NCBI GenBank assembly: GCA_963793295.1 | Contig: CAWBZX010000041.1 | Span: 124,001 to 188,000 of the forward strand | From: JAHDHW01 sp963793295 | GTDB taxonomy: Bacteria; Bacteroidota; Bacteroidia; Chitinophagales; Saprospiraceae | Direction: 5' to 3' | Length of the DNA stretch: 64,000 nucleotides | Shown: positions 1 to 9,242 of the stretch, one piece after another | Layout of the letters: every line of letters begins with the position of its first letter | Numbering within the stretch: position 1 is the stretch's first letter | Made by a program: the position numbers and the translations under genes | The notes under the pieces: model-generated | The model's database searches: none | Told to the model about the DNA's origin: nothing | Seen by the model: the letters and a program-made list of their open reading frames with translations, nothing else

Positions 1-1
1 T

Positions 2-811
2 GATGCCATTCTCTTGCATTGTGATGATGACCCTTCTTTTAAAGGGCAAGCTCCAGAACCCATTCACCGTAATTTGATGGAACTTTCCAATTTAATTAAA
101 GGAGACTCATCCATTGTACTTGGTATTGCAAATGACGGCGATGCTGACCGAATCGGGATGTACGACCAGGATGGAAACTTTGTTGATTCTCATCATATTT
201 TGTTATTGCTTCTTCTGTACTTGTACAAGTATAAAAACCAAACCGGCAAAGTGGTTATTACTTTTTCTGTTACGGATAAAATGAAAAAAATGGCAAAATT
301 ATTCGGATTGGAATGTGTGGTTACCAAAATCGGATTCAAATATATCGCTGAAATCATGACCAAAGAAGACGTCTTGGTAGGTGGAGAAGAATCTGGAGGA
401 TTGGCTGTGAAAGGTCACATTCCGGAGCGAGACGGGATTTGGATCGGACTAATGATTTTGGAATTTATGGCCAAAACCGGGAAAACACTAAAAGTGCTTA
501 TTCAGGATGTTTATGACCTGGTGGGTTCTTTTGCATCCAATCGTGATGATTTGCATATCAAGGAAGAACAAAAGCAAGCAATTATCGAAAGATGTAAAAA
601 CAATCCATATAAATCTTTCGGAAAATATACCGTAAAATCTCTTGAAACAATTGATGGGTTTAAATTCAATTTGAGTGATGACGAATGGGTTATGATGCGT
701 CCTTCAGGAACAGAACCTGTTTTGAGGGTATATGCTCAGGCGGCTACTGATGAAGGTGTGCGGTCCATTCTTGATGCAGCCAAAGAAGAAGTTTTAGGTG
801 TAACTGCATAG
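2..811 (+). CDS. Phosphoglucomutase/phosphomannomutase family, C-terminal part (5' truncated by window edge)
   Basis: The frame is open to the window start, so the gene begins upstream; about 269 residues are visible, roughly half of an alpha-D-phosphohexomutase. Three family signatures are present in order: the metal-binding loop DGDADR (about visible residue 45), the sugar-binding loop GGEESGG (about 125), and the C-terminal phosphate-binding loop RPSGTEPVLR (about 230). The enzyme interconverts hexose 1- and 6-phosphates in the cytosol, feeding sugar nucleotide synthesis. Glucose versus mannose preference cannot be read from this part. It ends just before a strong bidirectional hairpin. 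The missing N-terminus holds the phosphoserine loop. Confidence 0.93.
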   Translation, partial: DAILLHCDDDPSFKGQAPEPIHRNLMELSNLIKGDSSIVLGIANDGDADRIGMYDQDGNFVDSHHILLLLLLYLYKYKNQTGKVVITFSVTDKMKKMAKLFGLECVVTKIGFKYIAEIMTKEDVLVGGEESGGLAVKGHIPERDGIWIGLMILEFMAKTGKTLKVLIQDVYDLVGSFASNRDDLHIKEEQKQAIIERCKNNPYKSFGKYTVKSLETIDGFKFNLSDDEWVMMRPSGTEPVLRVYAQAATDEGVRSILDAAKEEVLGVTA

Positions 812-813
812 AA

Positions 814-857
814 AAAGTAAGTTGTGCCATGATTTTTATCATGGCACAACTTACTTT
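814..857. terminator. Bidirectional intrinsic terminator
   Basis: Perfect inverted repeat with 19-bp arms (814-832 and 839-857) and a 6-nt loop. It sits between the convergent ends of the phosphohexomutase (+) and the acetyltransferase (-). A and T runs at the arm edges suit both directions. Confidence 0.85.
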
Positions 858-866
858 GAAAATTTA

Positions 867-1316
867 TTATTCTCTTATCATTGCAATATGTGGAATGTTA
901 TCTTCAAGGTATTCCATTCCGGTTGTTTTAAAGCCAAAGGATTCATAAAATCGGATCAAATAACACTGAGCTGATAATTTAATTGGCTGATTGTTAAATA
1001 ATTTTTTAACGACATCAAGGCTAGCTTCCATAAGTTTTTTGCCTGTACCTTTCCCACGAACAGAAGGAGAAGAAACAATACGGCCTATTGAGACATAGTT
1101 TTCATAGGAAATACCAGGAGGAACAATTCTGGCATAAGTAATAAATGTATCATTTTTATCAAAGCCCATCAAATGCCAGGCGTGTTGATCTTTTCCGTCC
1201 GCATCGAGATAAGGGCAGTCTTGCTCCACAACAAATACCTCCTGTCTGAGTGCCATGATTTCATAGAGTTCATCGACATTTAGTTCCGAAAAAGGTTTGC
1301 ATTTAAAATAACACAT
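867..1316 (-). CDS. ElaA-like GNAT family N-acetyltransferase
   Basis: 149 residues, the normal length for ElaA-type GNAT proteins. The N-terminal LRQEVFVVEQ followed by CPY and D-x-D, and the acetyl-CoA loop IGRIVSSPSVRGKGTG with LM after it, are typical of this subgroup. It presumably transfers an acetyl group from acetyl-CoA to a small molecule or peptide amine; the substrate is unknown. The gene appears monocistronic and converges on the phosphohexomutase gene with a shared terminator. Confidence 0.9.
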   Translation of the reverse strand: MCYFKCKPFSELNVDELYEIMALRQEVFVVEQDCPYLDADGKDQHAWHLMGFDKNDTFITYARIVPPGISYENYVSIGRIVSSPSVRGKGTGKKLMEASLDVVKKLFNNQPIKLSAQCYLIRFYESFGFKTTGMEYLEDNIPHIAMIRE

Positions 1317-1415
1317 ACTTATAGGTTACAATGTATTTAGAGCTAAAAATAAAAAAAGTTTAGCCACTGAGCAGCTAAACTTTTCCAAATGTTAAAACCA
1401 TTTAAAAACGATATC

Positions 1416-2264
1416 TTAGAATTTAAAAACCAAGTCTTCACCGGCATGTCCGCATCTCATCCACTCAGGTACTGGATCACCTCCTTCTGAAATAAATTCA
1501 ACTGTTCCGTTATCCAAAGCACGATACTTCCAAATGTGGATTTTCCCATTGCCACTTATATATTCACCGAAACGAAGGATATATTCTACCTCCCATCCAT
1601 TACTGATACGATTCATGTTGATATCATTACCTCCAATTTCTGGTATGCCGAGATCAATGGCGCTGACCCCTTCAACGTTATAAAACTCATTGGCCAGGGC
1701 AGCCATATTTAAAGGCTCTTTTGATCTGATAGTAATAGCATCCTGGCTATCGTTCCACTGGACATGCTTTTCGATAATTAAATCGTAGTCATCCAATAAA
1801 TCATTAATTTCAATACTACTGGTTTCACTGATACCCTCACGAAGTGGTGTTGCCCATTCCACATTTCGTTCAAAAATCAATATAAGGTGATCAATCGAAG
1901 GATTTGGAAACGTATGAACATTGCAATTGGCAATCGATTTCGCAGTTTCATCATTTAAATAGATACCAGTAAGTATATTATAAATACCTTCAATATTGTC
2001 TTTTGGGATAACTACATTTTGATAGCGTAAATCATCTTTCTTTGATTCTATTCGAAGTGCTAGGCGAGCTGCATCGCGGCGAAATTTTCTGATCAATTTT
2101 TTTGGAATTTCCTGATTCGTCTTGGAAATAAATTTTAAAGCAGGGCTTAGTTGCGAGGACGTAAGCAAATCTCCTTGCGATTTTCCATTAATTGAAAAAA
2201 AGGAAATAAGGATGATGATTATCATCGTCAGAAAGGGAGTCTTGGGATATAATTTAAGATTCAT
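1416..2264 (-). CDS. Exported hypothetical protein
   Basis: No family recognised. The start was placed at the Met that begins a good signal peptide: Lys-containing n-region, then a hydrophobic stretch MIIIILISFF, then SQ, about 282 residues in total. An upstream GTG at 2330 would add 22 residues but spoils the signal. After the signal comes a basic helical stretch (RKFRRDAARLALR) and then a mixed alpha/beta body ending in a Gly/Trp-rich strand region. Likely periplasmic or surface-located. The reading frame and codon use look real, but the function is unknown. Confidence 0.7.
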   Translation of the reverse strand: MNLKLYPKTPFLTMIIIILISFFSINGKSQGDLLTSSQLSPALKFISKTNQEIPKKLIRKFRRDAARLALRIESKKDDLRYQNVVIPKDNIEGIYNILTGIYLNDETAKSIANCNVHTFPNPSIDHLILIFERNVEWATPLREGISETSSIEINDLLDDYDLIIEKHVQWNDSQDAITIRSKEPLNMAALANEFYNVEGVSAIDLGIPEIGGNDINMNRISNGWEVEYILRFGEYISGNGKIHIWKYRALDNGTVEFISEGGDPVPEWMRCGHAGEDLVFKF

Positions 2265-2555
2265 CAATTCTAATAGCATTTTATTCAAAATAAGGTTATT
2301 GAAAAATAATTTATAGTAACAATTTTTCACTTTGTGACAGAGCTTCTCAATTGAATGTTAACTCCAATCACTTAATTTTTAAATATGGCTATGTTGCTTC
2401 TGGGAATTATAAAAGAAAGCCTAATAAACGATTAGCTTCAATTTATAAGAAAGGTTATGTTATGTGACAGCCAAAAAAAATTATGACTGTCCTATTTGTG
2501 TTTAAACAAAAAGGTTGCCGAAATAAATTTGATACGATAAATCTGGGAACTGATT

Positions 2556-3995
2556 CTAAAAGTAATAGCATTTAGCTCCTTTTCCTCGATTGTTGCTACC
2601 TCCACCTAGGTTGAGATCAAAAGGGTTGACTTTTATTGCAAAATAAAAATCGCTACCTGTAAAGTCAGAACGATGAAAATAACTTCCAAGATTTTCGGAG
2701 CCAATAGTTATAAAGCCTAAACGTAAGGATGCTCCGAAATTGAATTCTTCCCAATTATAAAATGATATTGGAAAAGAAATTCCATACCAACGATGTTCAT
2801 ATCGTGGTGTAATTGCTATAAAATTTCCTCGTTCGACAGCCGCTTGTTTATATCCTAATCGCTGGATAATCAGACCATTGATAAAAATATTTGGTGTAAC
2901 CGCATAATCTGCTTGTAAACTGATTGCGCCTGGCAACCAAATTCCAAAAGCTCCTTTTGAGTAAGATGCGGTAGAGTCACCTAGCGCCTGATAGCTGAGT
3001 AGCTTAATAGCTTCGTCGGCAGTGTTTAGTTCTAAATACTCCGTTTTTCTGAGTTTGATCTCTTGATCGGTATTGATTTCATGCATTTCTGCATTTCTGT
3101 TGAATTGTATTTTTCCAATATCCAAAACACCAAATCCAAATCTCCATTGATAGGTGTCGCTATTTCCATCAATAGTGTATACTATTCCTAGATCCGCTGC
3201 CATCCCAATACCATTTTGCTTTAATTTGACATCTAGTTCCTTTGATGCATTTGTAGTCGTAAGCCCATATATCATGTTTGGGCCATCGATAGAAACGGTA
3301 TCGCCTCGAAGTTGTGTAATGTTGACGCGCGTTTTATTTTCAAAAAAGAAGCCCTCATATCCTTGCAATAGTTTGATAGATACACCCAAATCTATATGTC
3401 CGTTGTACGATTCGAATCGTTTGCCATAGTTCAGGCCAATTTCGCTCCAGGCCATGGCGGCACCTTTTACAGGGCTCACATCAATTGCTTCGTAGTACGG
3501 TGTTTTATCCCAGAAATAAAAATTGAGCGATGGAGGAATATCATGACTGCTGCTGGCAGCTCTGAAGCTGGTAAAAATTCCAAATGTTTGATCACTCTTG
3601 AGTTTCATAGAAAAAGACGGTCCCAAAACAGTAACCAATCCCATATAATAGGATTTTCGATTAGTGATATAATAATCTGTTACCAGCGTGTTTTCGGGTA
3701 ATAGATTTTCATTGTCATAATCAAATGCCCCTTCAACATTTGGAAATAAACGCTTGATATCGAGAAGATGTGTATTTTGAATATAACCATAACTGTTTTC
3801 GCCAAATAATCCAACTCCAGCGACATTTACGTCCCAATTAAAAGAGCTGCTTAAAAAATTGGCTGGATTAAGCATTAAGCTATTTACCCCGGAATAGTTA
3901 TCGGTTCTTAAGCCAAGTTGTTCCTGAGCTTTCAAATTTGAATTGGTACAAAATAGGAAAAGGCAGAGGGACAATAGTGTTCCAATTTGTCTCAT
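2556..3995 (-). CDS. DUF5723-like outer membrane beta-barrel protein
   Basis: 479 residues with a signal peptide (residues 1-23, cleaved after LKAQ). The mature start reads EQLGLRTDNYSGVNSLMLNPAN, the conserved opening of DUF5723-type proteins, where a 'Y.G.....NPA' motif is followed by long amphipathic strands. The rest alternates aromatic and polar residues and ends with an aromatic C-terminus (CYYF), as outer membrane barrels do. Related PorP/SprF-like barrels serve as surface anchors in gliding Bacteroidota, but no specific partner is visible here. Family call is from pattern recognition. Confidence 0.75.
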   Translation of the reverse strand: MRQIGTLLSLCLFLFCTNSNLKAQEQLGLRTDNYSGVNSLMLNPANFLSSSFNWDVNVAGVGLFGENSYGYIQNTHLLDIKRLFPNVEGAFDYDNENLLPENTLVTDYYITNRKSYYMGLVTVLGPSFSMKLKSDQTFGIFTSFRAASSSHDIPPSLNFYFWDKTPYYEAIDVSPVKGAAMAWSEIGLNYGKRFESYNGHIDLGVSIKLLQGYEGFFFENKTRVNITQLRGDTVSIDGPNMIYGLTTTNASKELDVKLKQNGIGMAADLGIVYTIDGNSDTYQWRFGFGVLDIGKIQFNRNAEMHEINTDQEIKLRKTEYLELNTADEAIKLLSYQALGDSTASYSKGAFGIWLPGAISLQADYAVTPNIFINGLIIQRLGYKQAAVERGNFIAITPRYEHRWYGISFPISFYNWEEFNFGASLRLGFITIGSENLGSYFHRSDFTGSDFYFAIKVNPFDLNLGGGSNNRGKGAKCYYF

Positions 3996-4170
3996 AATGT
4001 TTCAAATAATTAAGTTTAGATGTAAGGGGGGATTGTCTAATCGCTTAAAAACGATTTTAATAACATCTAATTTTTAGAGTGAATGTTTAATTATTAAAAA
4101 GGGGATGCCAGGTTAAAATCAAAAAGCATTCCGTAAGACAACATTTAGAAAATTAAATTGAAATGAAATG

Positions 4171-4190
4171 AAAATCCGAGATTGGATTTT
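4171..4190 (-). terminator. Weak hairpin downstream of dgkA
   Basis: 7-bp inverted repeat (4171-4177, 4184-4190) with a 6-nt loop. Read on the minus strand it is followed by a T-rich stretch. It lies 45 nt after the dgkA stop. Confidence 0.4.
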
Positions 4191-4234
4191 ATAGGAATTT
4201 TTTTAATTGATAATTGAAAAGTGACCGGATTTAC

Positions 4235-4606
4235 TTATTTAGCCAGACCAATAAGGTTTAATATTTTTGGTAAAAAAATTATGAGACCAACTATCGCAGA
4301 TCCGATTGCAGCAAACAGAACAGCAGCTGCTGCAGCATCTTTTGTTTTACCAGCTAATTCATGGTACTGTGGAGAAACTAAATTGGTTAGGTGTTCAATT
4401 GCGGTGTTGAAGGCTTCGGCACTGAAAACCGTAACTATAGCAAATATCACGAAACACCATTCAGTTTTTGAAATCGAAAAGAAAAACCCCAATGCAACAG
4501 CAAGAATCGCTGCAATTAAATGTATAGTGGCATTAGGTTCCGTTTTAAATAAATCGCGTATTCCTGCGAAAGCAAATTTAAAACTGTCCAGACGCTTTTT
4601 TAACAT
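4235..4606 (-). CDS. dgkA: Diacylglycerol/undecaprenol kinase family protein
   Basis: 123 residues, normal for the small integral-membrane DgkA family. Three hydrophobic helices are visible, with the signature EAFNTAIE (about residues 64-71) and the conserved KDAAAAAVL after it. It phosphorylates diacylglycerol or undecaprenol in the inner membrane, linked to lipid recycling and wall precursor carriers; Bacteroidota members could do either. Its ATG directly follows the TAA of the upstream phosphatase-like gene with no intervening base, so the two are almost certainly cotranscribed and translationally coupled. Confidence 0.92.
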   Translation of the reverse strand: MLKKRLDSFKFAFAGIRDLFKTEPNATIHLIAAILAVALGFFFSISKTEWCFVIFAIVTVFSAEAFNTAIEHLTNLVSPQYHELAGKTKDAAAAAVLFAAIGSAIVGLIIFLPKILNLIGLAK

Positions 4607-5566
4607 TTACAGTGAAGGCTTAGGATTGGTGTTGAACTGATAAGATCCCTTTATTCCAAGGTGTCCGGAGGAAGCACTGTTGATTTCCTGAAAACCAACA
4701 CATTTAAGGTGATTCGAATAAAAAATATGATCGGAAGGAATCTGAAATAATGAAAATGATCCATTAGAAGCAGGCATAAATCCCCGGCGGCTATCATTCA
4801 ATTGGGCAGCAGCTTTGAAATCCTGAATCTCATAAGACCACGGCACTGCATTGTAATCCCCAATGGTTATAACAGGACAGTTGGTGTTACTGGAATATTG
4901 TGCAATAGTCATAAAATGATTCCTTTGTCGTTCGTAATCATTGGTATAAAAAACGGGCAAAGCATGAGAGACGATAAAACAAACTTCTTTGTCTTGTACC
5001 TGCACCCTTCCTAAAATGTTTGGTATATCTTCAAACATGAATGTGTCCACGCTAATTAAAGGAAATCGAGAATAAATAGCCAAACCAAAAGGGTCAAGTC
5101 GAACAATTGTTTTGGAGTATGGATATTTTTCCTGAAGGTTTACTTTCAGCTCATTATCCCAGTCAGGAGTCACTTCCTGAAAGGAAATCACATCTGCGTC
5201 TATAGCTAAAATTTCATTGATGGTGTTTTGGAAATCAATAGAAGATGCAGAAACATTGAAATGAGCAACCTCCAATGTTTGGTTATCTGTTTTTAGTGGT
5301 AGGTTGAGTTGGCCATCTGAGGCATATTTTAAAAACAAACACAAACCAGCGCAACAAGCAAAACTTGTAAACATCAATTTGGGCTGACGGATCAGCATAA
5401 AAACAAAACCCAGTAATAAATAACTCAGCATAATTTGCACTGCGAACCGGGCTCCCATTTTAAAAAGGAAATAATTAGGGGTAAACACACAGAGGAAAGC
5501 TCCGAGAACAATCAGGCTAATCAAAGCCAACTGGACATATCTATAAGTTAATATTTTCGATACCAT
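4607..5566 (-). CDS. Membrane-anchored endonuclease/exonuclease/phosphatase family protein
   Basis: 319 residues. The first ~95 residues hold three transmembrane helices; the rest is an EEP domain. Motifs seen are the metal-binding Glu in ISFQEVTPDWD, HALPVF, GDYNAVPWS (the GD-x-N catalytic motif) and SDHIFYS (Asp-His pair). The topology places the hydrolase outside the inner membrane. Relatives cleave phosphodiesters, including phospholipids and nucleic acids; the substrate here is unknown. Its stop codon abuts the dgkA start, which hints at a lipid-related role. Confidence 0.88.
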   Translation of the reverse strand: MVSKILTYRYVQLALISLIVLGAFLCVFTPNYFLFKMGARFAVQIMLSYLLLGFVFMLIRQPKLMFTSFACCAGLCLFLKYASDGQLNLPLKTDNQTLEVAHFNVSASSIDFQNTINEILAIDADVISFQEVTPDWDNELKVNLQEKYPYSKTIVRLDPFGLAIYSRFPLISVDTFMFEDIPNILGRVQVQDKEVCFIVSHALPVFYTNDYERQRNHFMTIAQYSSNTNCPVITIGDYNAVPWSYEIQDFKAAAQLNDSRRGFMPASNGSFSLFQIPSDHIFYSNHLKCVGFQEINSASSGHLGIKGSYQFNTNPKPSL

Positions 5567-5723
5567 AGGGTGGTAGTAAATATAAATCTTTAAACTGTAC
5601 GAGTGTTAAAATAGGTTCAGTGTCTATTTTTATAGATTGAATTAGCTCGAATTGGGAGGAAGTATTACGTTTTAATACTTTGAGAACCTTTTGCTTGCAA
5701 TGTTTGTCAAATATAATATTTTT

Positions 5724-8700
5724 TTAATTTAATCTCCCAGCAACAACGCATGTTTTTTTCAAATAATTGACATTGCCTTCGGGATTAAAATATTCAATCC
5801 ATACAATATAAATGCCGATTCGGGATTTTCTGCCATCGTCCTTGTCCCCATCCCATTTAAAGGTACCTTCTGTTGCAAGTAATTCATTGCTGACCAATTT
5901 TTTGATCGACCTTCCTTTAGCATCAAATATCTGAATATTGGCAAGATAGCCGGATTGACTGGTTTTATAATTGATAAGCAGAAAATCCTCATATCCATCA
6001 CCATCAGGAGATAAAGTATTATTTGATATTGAAAAGACTTCATCGATTGATGAATCAACAGTTAAGAATTGCGAATTTTGATAAGTAGGGGTCGCATAAC
6101 CAACACTTGTAGCTGCTGAATGCCAGTTGTTGCCGTCGTTAGTAGTGCTTTCCGGATCAATTCGTTCCAGAGAAACACCATTTTTATTGCTTAATAGCGG
6201 ATTATGAAAATCCTCTGAATATTCAAATTCGTCAATAACTTTTTCCCCTAAAATCTCAGGGACATAAAGCACTACAGTTCCTTTTTTATCATCATAAGTC
6301 GGTAATGCGGTAGAAATCAAAGCATAAGGATTTTCGACAAAATACCTGTCATTGATATCAATAGGTGACGCTGTTAAAACAATATAATCTTTAGGAAATA
6401 GCAAACAATTCACTTGAATGGGTTCCGGTTTTTCGATTTCATTGCTTTCACTATTTCGCGAAGCAATGATCAGTTCACTTAAATCAAATGTTTTATTGGA
6501 TCGGTTATACAACTCAACAAACCGCTGTCCGCCTGTTTCCGGATTGAAGAGCACTTCATTAATGACGATATCTTTAGTTTCGATGGCCTGAGGTAATGCA
6601 AAGCGAGCATTGTTATTTAAACCAATCGCATTTCCGACACAATCGGTCAATTCAGATCTTACGGTTACGTTATAAATCCGATCGGTTTCCATCGCTGAAC
6701 CAAATGTCAAAAGGACACGATTAAAAAAAGGAGGTTGTAAAAAAGCATCTGTAACCGTGATACCTTCGATAACATAATTGCTGGGATCACTTCCTGCGGC
6801 TTCATCCAACGCTTCACTAAAATCTAGACTTAAGAGTGTTGAACTCAGGGGATAAGCTTTTATCAAATCGGGGCCTTCAGTATCTGAGCGTTTTTCCAAT
6901 ACAGAATTTGTCATTCCGGGAGTTCCTCCAATCGCATTTAAAGAAGCCCTCCAATTTGATCCAAAGGAACATGGGGCTTCCGGATTGATTAGCTCCAACG
7001 TCCAACCGCCATCATTTTTATCATTATCCTGATACCAATCAATATTATAGGAAACAGCATGGATGGTTTTTCCTTGGGGATTAATCAATTCGAGATCACC
7101 GGATTGGTTTGGAAGACTAACATTTGCGGTTAAAACGAGGGTGTCGCCATAAGCGCTATAACTACTGCCGCCACTGCCATAAATGATAACATATTGATCA
7201 GGGAGTAAAAGATGAAAAGGAAGAATGACTTCATTGCTTCCATCGGAAATGATGAAATCTTCAAGGTTTATCGCTTTATTAGAGGGATTGTAAAGTTCAA
7301 TAAATTCTTGCTCAGGTAGCCCAATCGAAGGAGTTGGATCCGGAAAAATTTCATTAAATAATAGTTCATAACGTTCCGCTTCCTGCGTATCATAATATTT
7401 AAATTGGAAGAAACTGTTTGCACCTATATCATTACCCGAACAATCCGTTACGGATTCATCAACAGTTACGGTGTAGGCCGTTTGATCGATAAAGTAAGGT
7501 GGATCGATAGTTAATAAAACCGTATTGAGTTCCGGTAATTCAAGCATTGCGTCAATGACATTTCCCGCGCCGGGAATCGAATAGCTTGCAGGATTTTCGC
7601 TATTTAAATCCATGATCTCATTAAAAAAAAGCCGCAGTTGATTTTGACTGGTTGGGATGGCACTGATCAGTGAAGGAGGACTAGAGTCAGGGCTGTTGTT
7701 GAACACAGAATTCTCCTGTCCTGGCGTACCGCCTTCCAAATTATTGGAAGCTCGCCAATTATCTTTTCCCTGGCAATATAAGTTTGGATTTATCATTTCA
7801 ATTGACCAACCGCCATTATCTTTTTCTACATCATGATACCAGTCGATGGTATAAGAAATATCGTGAATAATGGTTCCTGCTGTATCCGTAATGCTTAAGT
7901 CATCGCCGCTATCATTCAATTTGAAAATACCCGGAACGCCAATCACTGTCCCATAATTTGAATAACTGTTCAGATCATCTTCGTCGCAAATTATTACGTA
8001 ACTGTTCGGAGGGAATATAAAAGAAGGAAGCATTTTGGTGGAAGTAGCATCCGCTATTTCGAAACCCGCGAGATCGAAAGCTTTGTTGCTTCTGTTGTAT
8101 AGTTCAAAATATTCTGCGTTCGGAAGGGCAGTAATATTTGGATCAGGATGCGGAAAAATTTCATTGATCAAAATATCATAGGGATCAGGATTTTCGATTT
8201 CATAGAAAATAAATTCAAAGCCTTCATTGACTGAAAGATTTCCACTTTGATCTTCAATATTGAAACTATTCAATTGATAATTTTGACCGCTGAGAAGATT
8301 GGAAACGGAAAGAATTACTTTTGATGGATCACTATCCTGATTTGCAGCATTCACCGTAATTCCGTTGTTAATTGTATAATTGGTGATGTTTTCTGCTGAG
8401 CTTTGATCCAAAGCTTCGGTGAAGCCAAGCAATAATGAATTTGTATTTATTGGGGAGACATTTACCAAAGAAGGCGGTGTTTGGTCCAATACCAGTGGCC
8501 CGATCACGATATCATCAAAATAGAATTTATCTTTTCTGGTTGCACTGTAACTACAATGAAAACCGAAATAACTACTCATTAAATAGGTAGGGTCATTAAT
8601 ACTTCCATCAAGTTGAAAATTATTACCGCCTGTATAATCAGCAAATAGCTGCCATAAGCCACCATCGTTTCTGGTTATACGTACTCTGACCGCAGGTGAA

Positions 8701-9134
8701 GTAGCTACACTTCCCATAGAACCTGACAAAATCATTGTGGCATTAGCGCCATCTTGCCTCCAAAGTTCCAGGGCGTCATCGCTTCCTGATTGTCCAACCT
8801 GTAAGAAATATCCGTTCAAATCGCCATCAAAAATAGGTGAATCTGATGATAAAAATACTTTAAGGCGATTGCTGGCGGAAGGATCAAATTCCAGACGGAA
8901 ATAAAACACCCAGGTCGTGCTGTCAGCAGTATTAACCGGAGCATAAATAAAGGAACTGCCCTCGTCGATGTCCATAAGTTGCAATTCGCTTTCTGTATTT
9001 ACGGTGTAAATATTGGTGTTGCCAAACCAGTTTGGATCATTGGGAAACGAACCATCATCAAAATTGTCTTGAAACTGGGCTATAGCAATCTGGAAAGAAA
9101 AGATAAGAGAAAGTGAAAAAATTATTTCTTTCAT
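5724..9134 (-). CDS. Large secreted protein with lamin-tail and Ig-like domains, gliding/T9SS-type C-terminus
   Basis: 1136 residues with a signal peptide (cleavage near IAIAQ). After an N-terminal lectin/laminin-like sandwich (about 20-215), Ig-like modules alternate with three lamin-tail domains, each opening with I/LxNEI/V and containing an FELYN, IELYN or VELYN core (about 330, 600 and 860). The C-terminus (from about 1030) reads NTLSPDGDGYEDF then a FlgD-like module with KWDGDKDDG and GIYIVWIEY, the type used as a T9SS cargo tail (CHU_C/type B-like). Expected to be exported to the surface as an adhesin or carbohydrate/DNA-binding scaffold. No catalytic residues were recognised. Confidence 0.88.
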   Translation of the reverse strand: MKEIIFSLSLIFSFQIAIAQFQDNFDDGSFPNDPNWFGNTNIYTVNTESELQLMDIDEGSSFIYAPVNTADSTTWVFYFRLEFDPSASNRLKVFLSSDSPIFDGDLNGYFLQVGQSGSDDALELWRQDGANATMILSGSMGSVATSPAVRVRITRNDGGLWQLFADYTGGNNFQLDGSINDPTYLMSSYFGFHCSYSATRKDKFYFDDIVIGPLVLDQTPPSLVNVSPINTNSLLLGFTEALDQSSAENITNYTINNGITVNAANQDSDPSKVILSVSNLLSGQNYQLNSFNIEDQSGNLSVNEGFEFIFYEIENPDPYDILINEIFPHPDPNITALPNAEYFELYNRSNKAFDLAGFEIADATSTKMLPSFIFPPNSYVIICDEDDLNSYSNYGTVIGVPGIFKLNDSGDDLSITDTAGTIIHDISYTIDWYHDVEKDNGGWSIEMINPNLYCQGKDNWRASNNLEGGTPGQENSVFNNSPDSSPPSLISAIPTSQNQLRLFFNEIMDLNSENPASYSIPGAGNVIDAMLELPELNTVLLTIDPPYFIDQTAYTVTVDESVTDCSGNDIGANSFFQFKYYDTQEAERYELLFNEIFPDPTPSIGLPEQEFIELYNPSNKAINLEDFIISDGSNEVILPFHLLLPDQYVIIYGSGGSSYSAYGDTLVLTANVSLPNQSGDLELINPQGKTIHAVSYNIDWYQDNDKNDGGWTLELINPEAPCSFGSNWRASLNAIGGTPGMTNSVLEKRSDTEGPDLIKAYPLSSTLLSLDFSEALDEAAGSDPSNYVIEGITVTDAFLQPPFFNRVLLTFGSAMETDRIYNVTVRSELTDCVGNAIGLNNNARFALPQAIETKDIVINEVLFNPETGGQRFVELYNRSNKTFDLSELIIASRNSESNEIEKPEPIQVNCLLFPKDYIVLTASPIDINDRYFVENPYALISTALPTYDDKKGTVVLYVPEILGEKVIDEFEYSEDFHNPLLSNKNGVSLERIDPESTTNDGNNWHSAATSVGYATPTYQNSQFLTVDSSIDEVFSISNNTLSPDGDGYEDFLLINYKTSQSGYLANIQIFDAKGRSIKKLVSNELLATEGTFKWDGDKDDGRKSRIGIYIVWIEYFNPEGNVNYLKKTCVVAGRLN

Positions 9135-9167
9135 TTTTCAAAAATAGTAATAAAAAATAAATGCCTT

Positions 9168-9175
9168 TATCTTTG
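9168..9175 (+). promoter_or_regulatory. Candidate -7 element for asd
   Basis: TATCTTTG matches the Bacteroidota -7 consensus TAnnTTTG and lies about 68 nt before the chosen asd start. No clear TTTG -33 partner was seen, so this is tentative. Confidence 0.35.
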
Positions 9176-9242
9176 TGACTTGATCTTCGTTTTTAAAGAT
9201 TGGTTTATTATAAATTTATTGAGTAAAAAATTTCTAAAAATA

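Noticed and set aside
2462..2495. GACAG...CTGTC inverted repeat as a terminator of the DUF5723-like gene
   Set aside because: Only five clean base pairs around a long A/T loop; too weak to call.
3154..3701. Two plus-strand open frames opposite the DUF5723-like gene
   Set aside because: Antisense shadows of a strongly supported barrel gene; no recognisable features.
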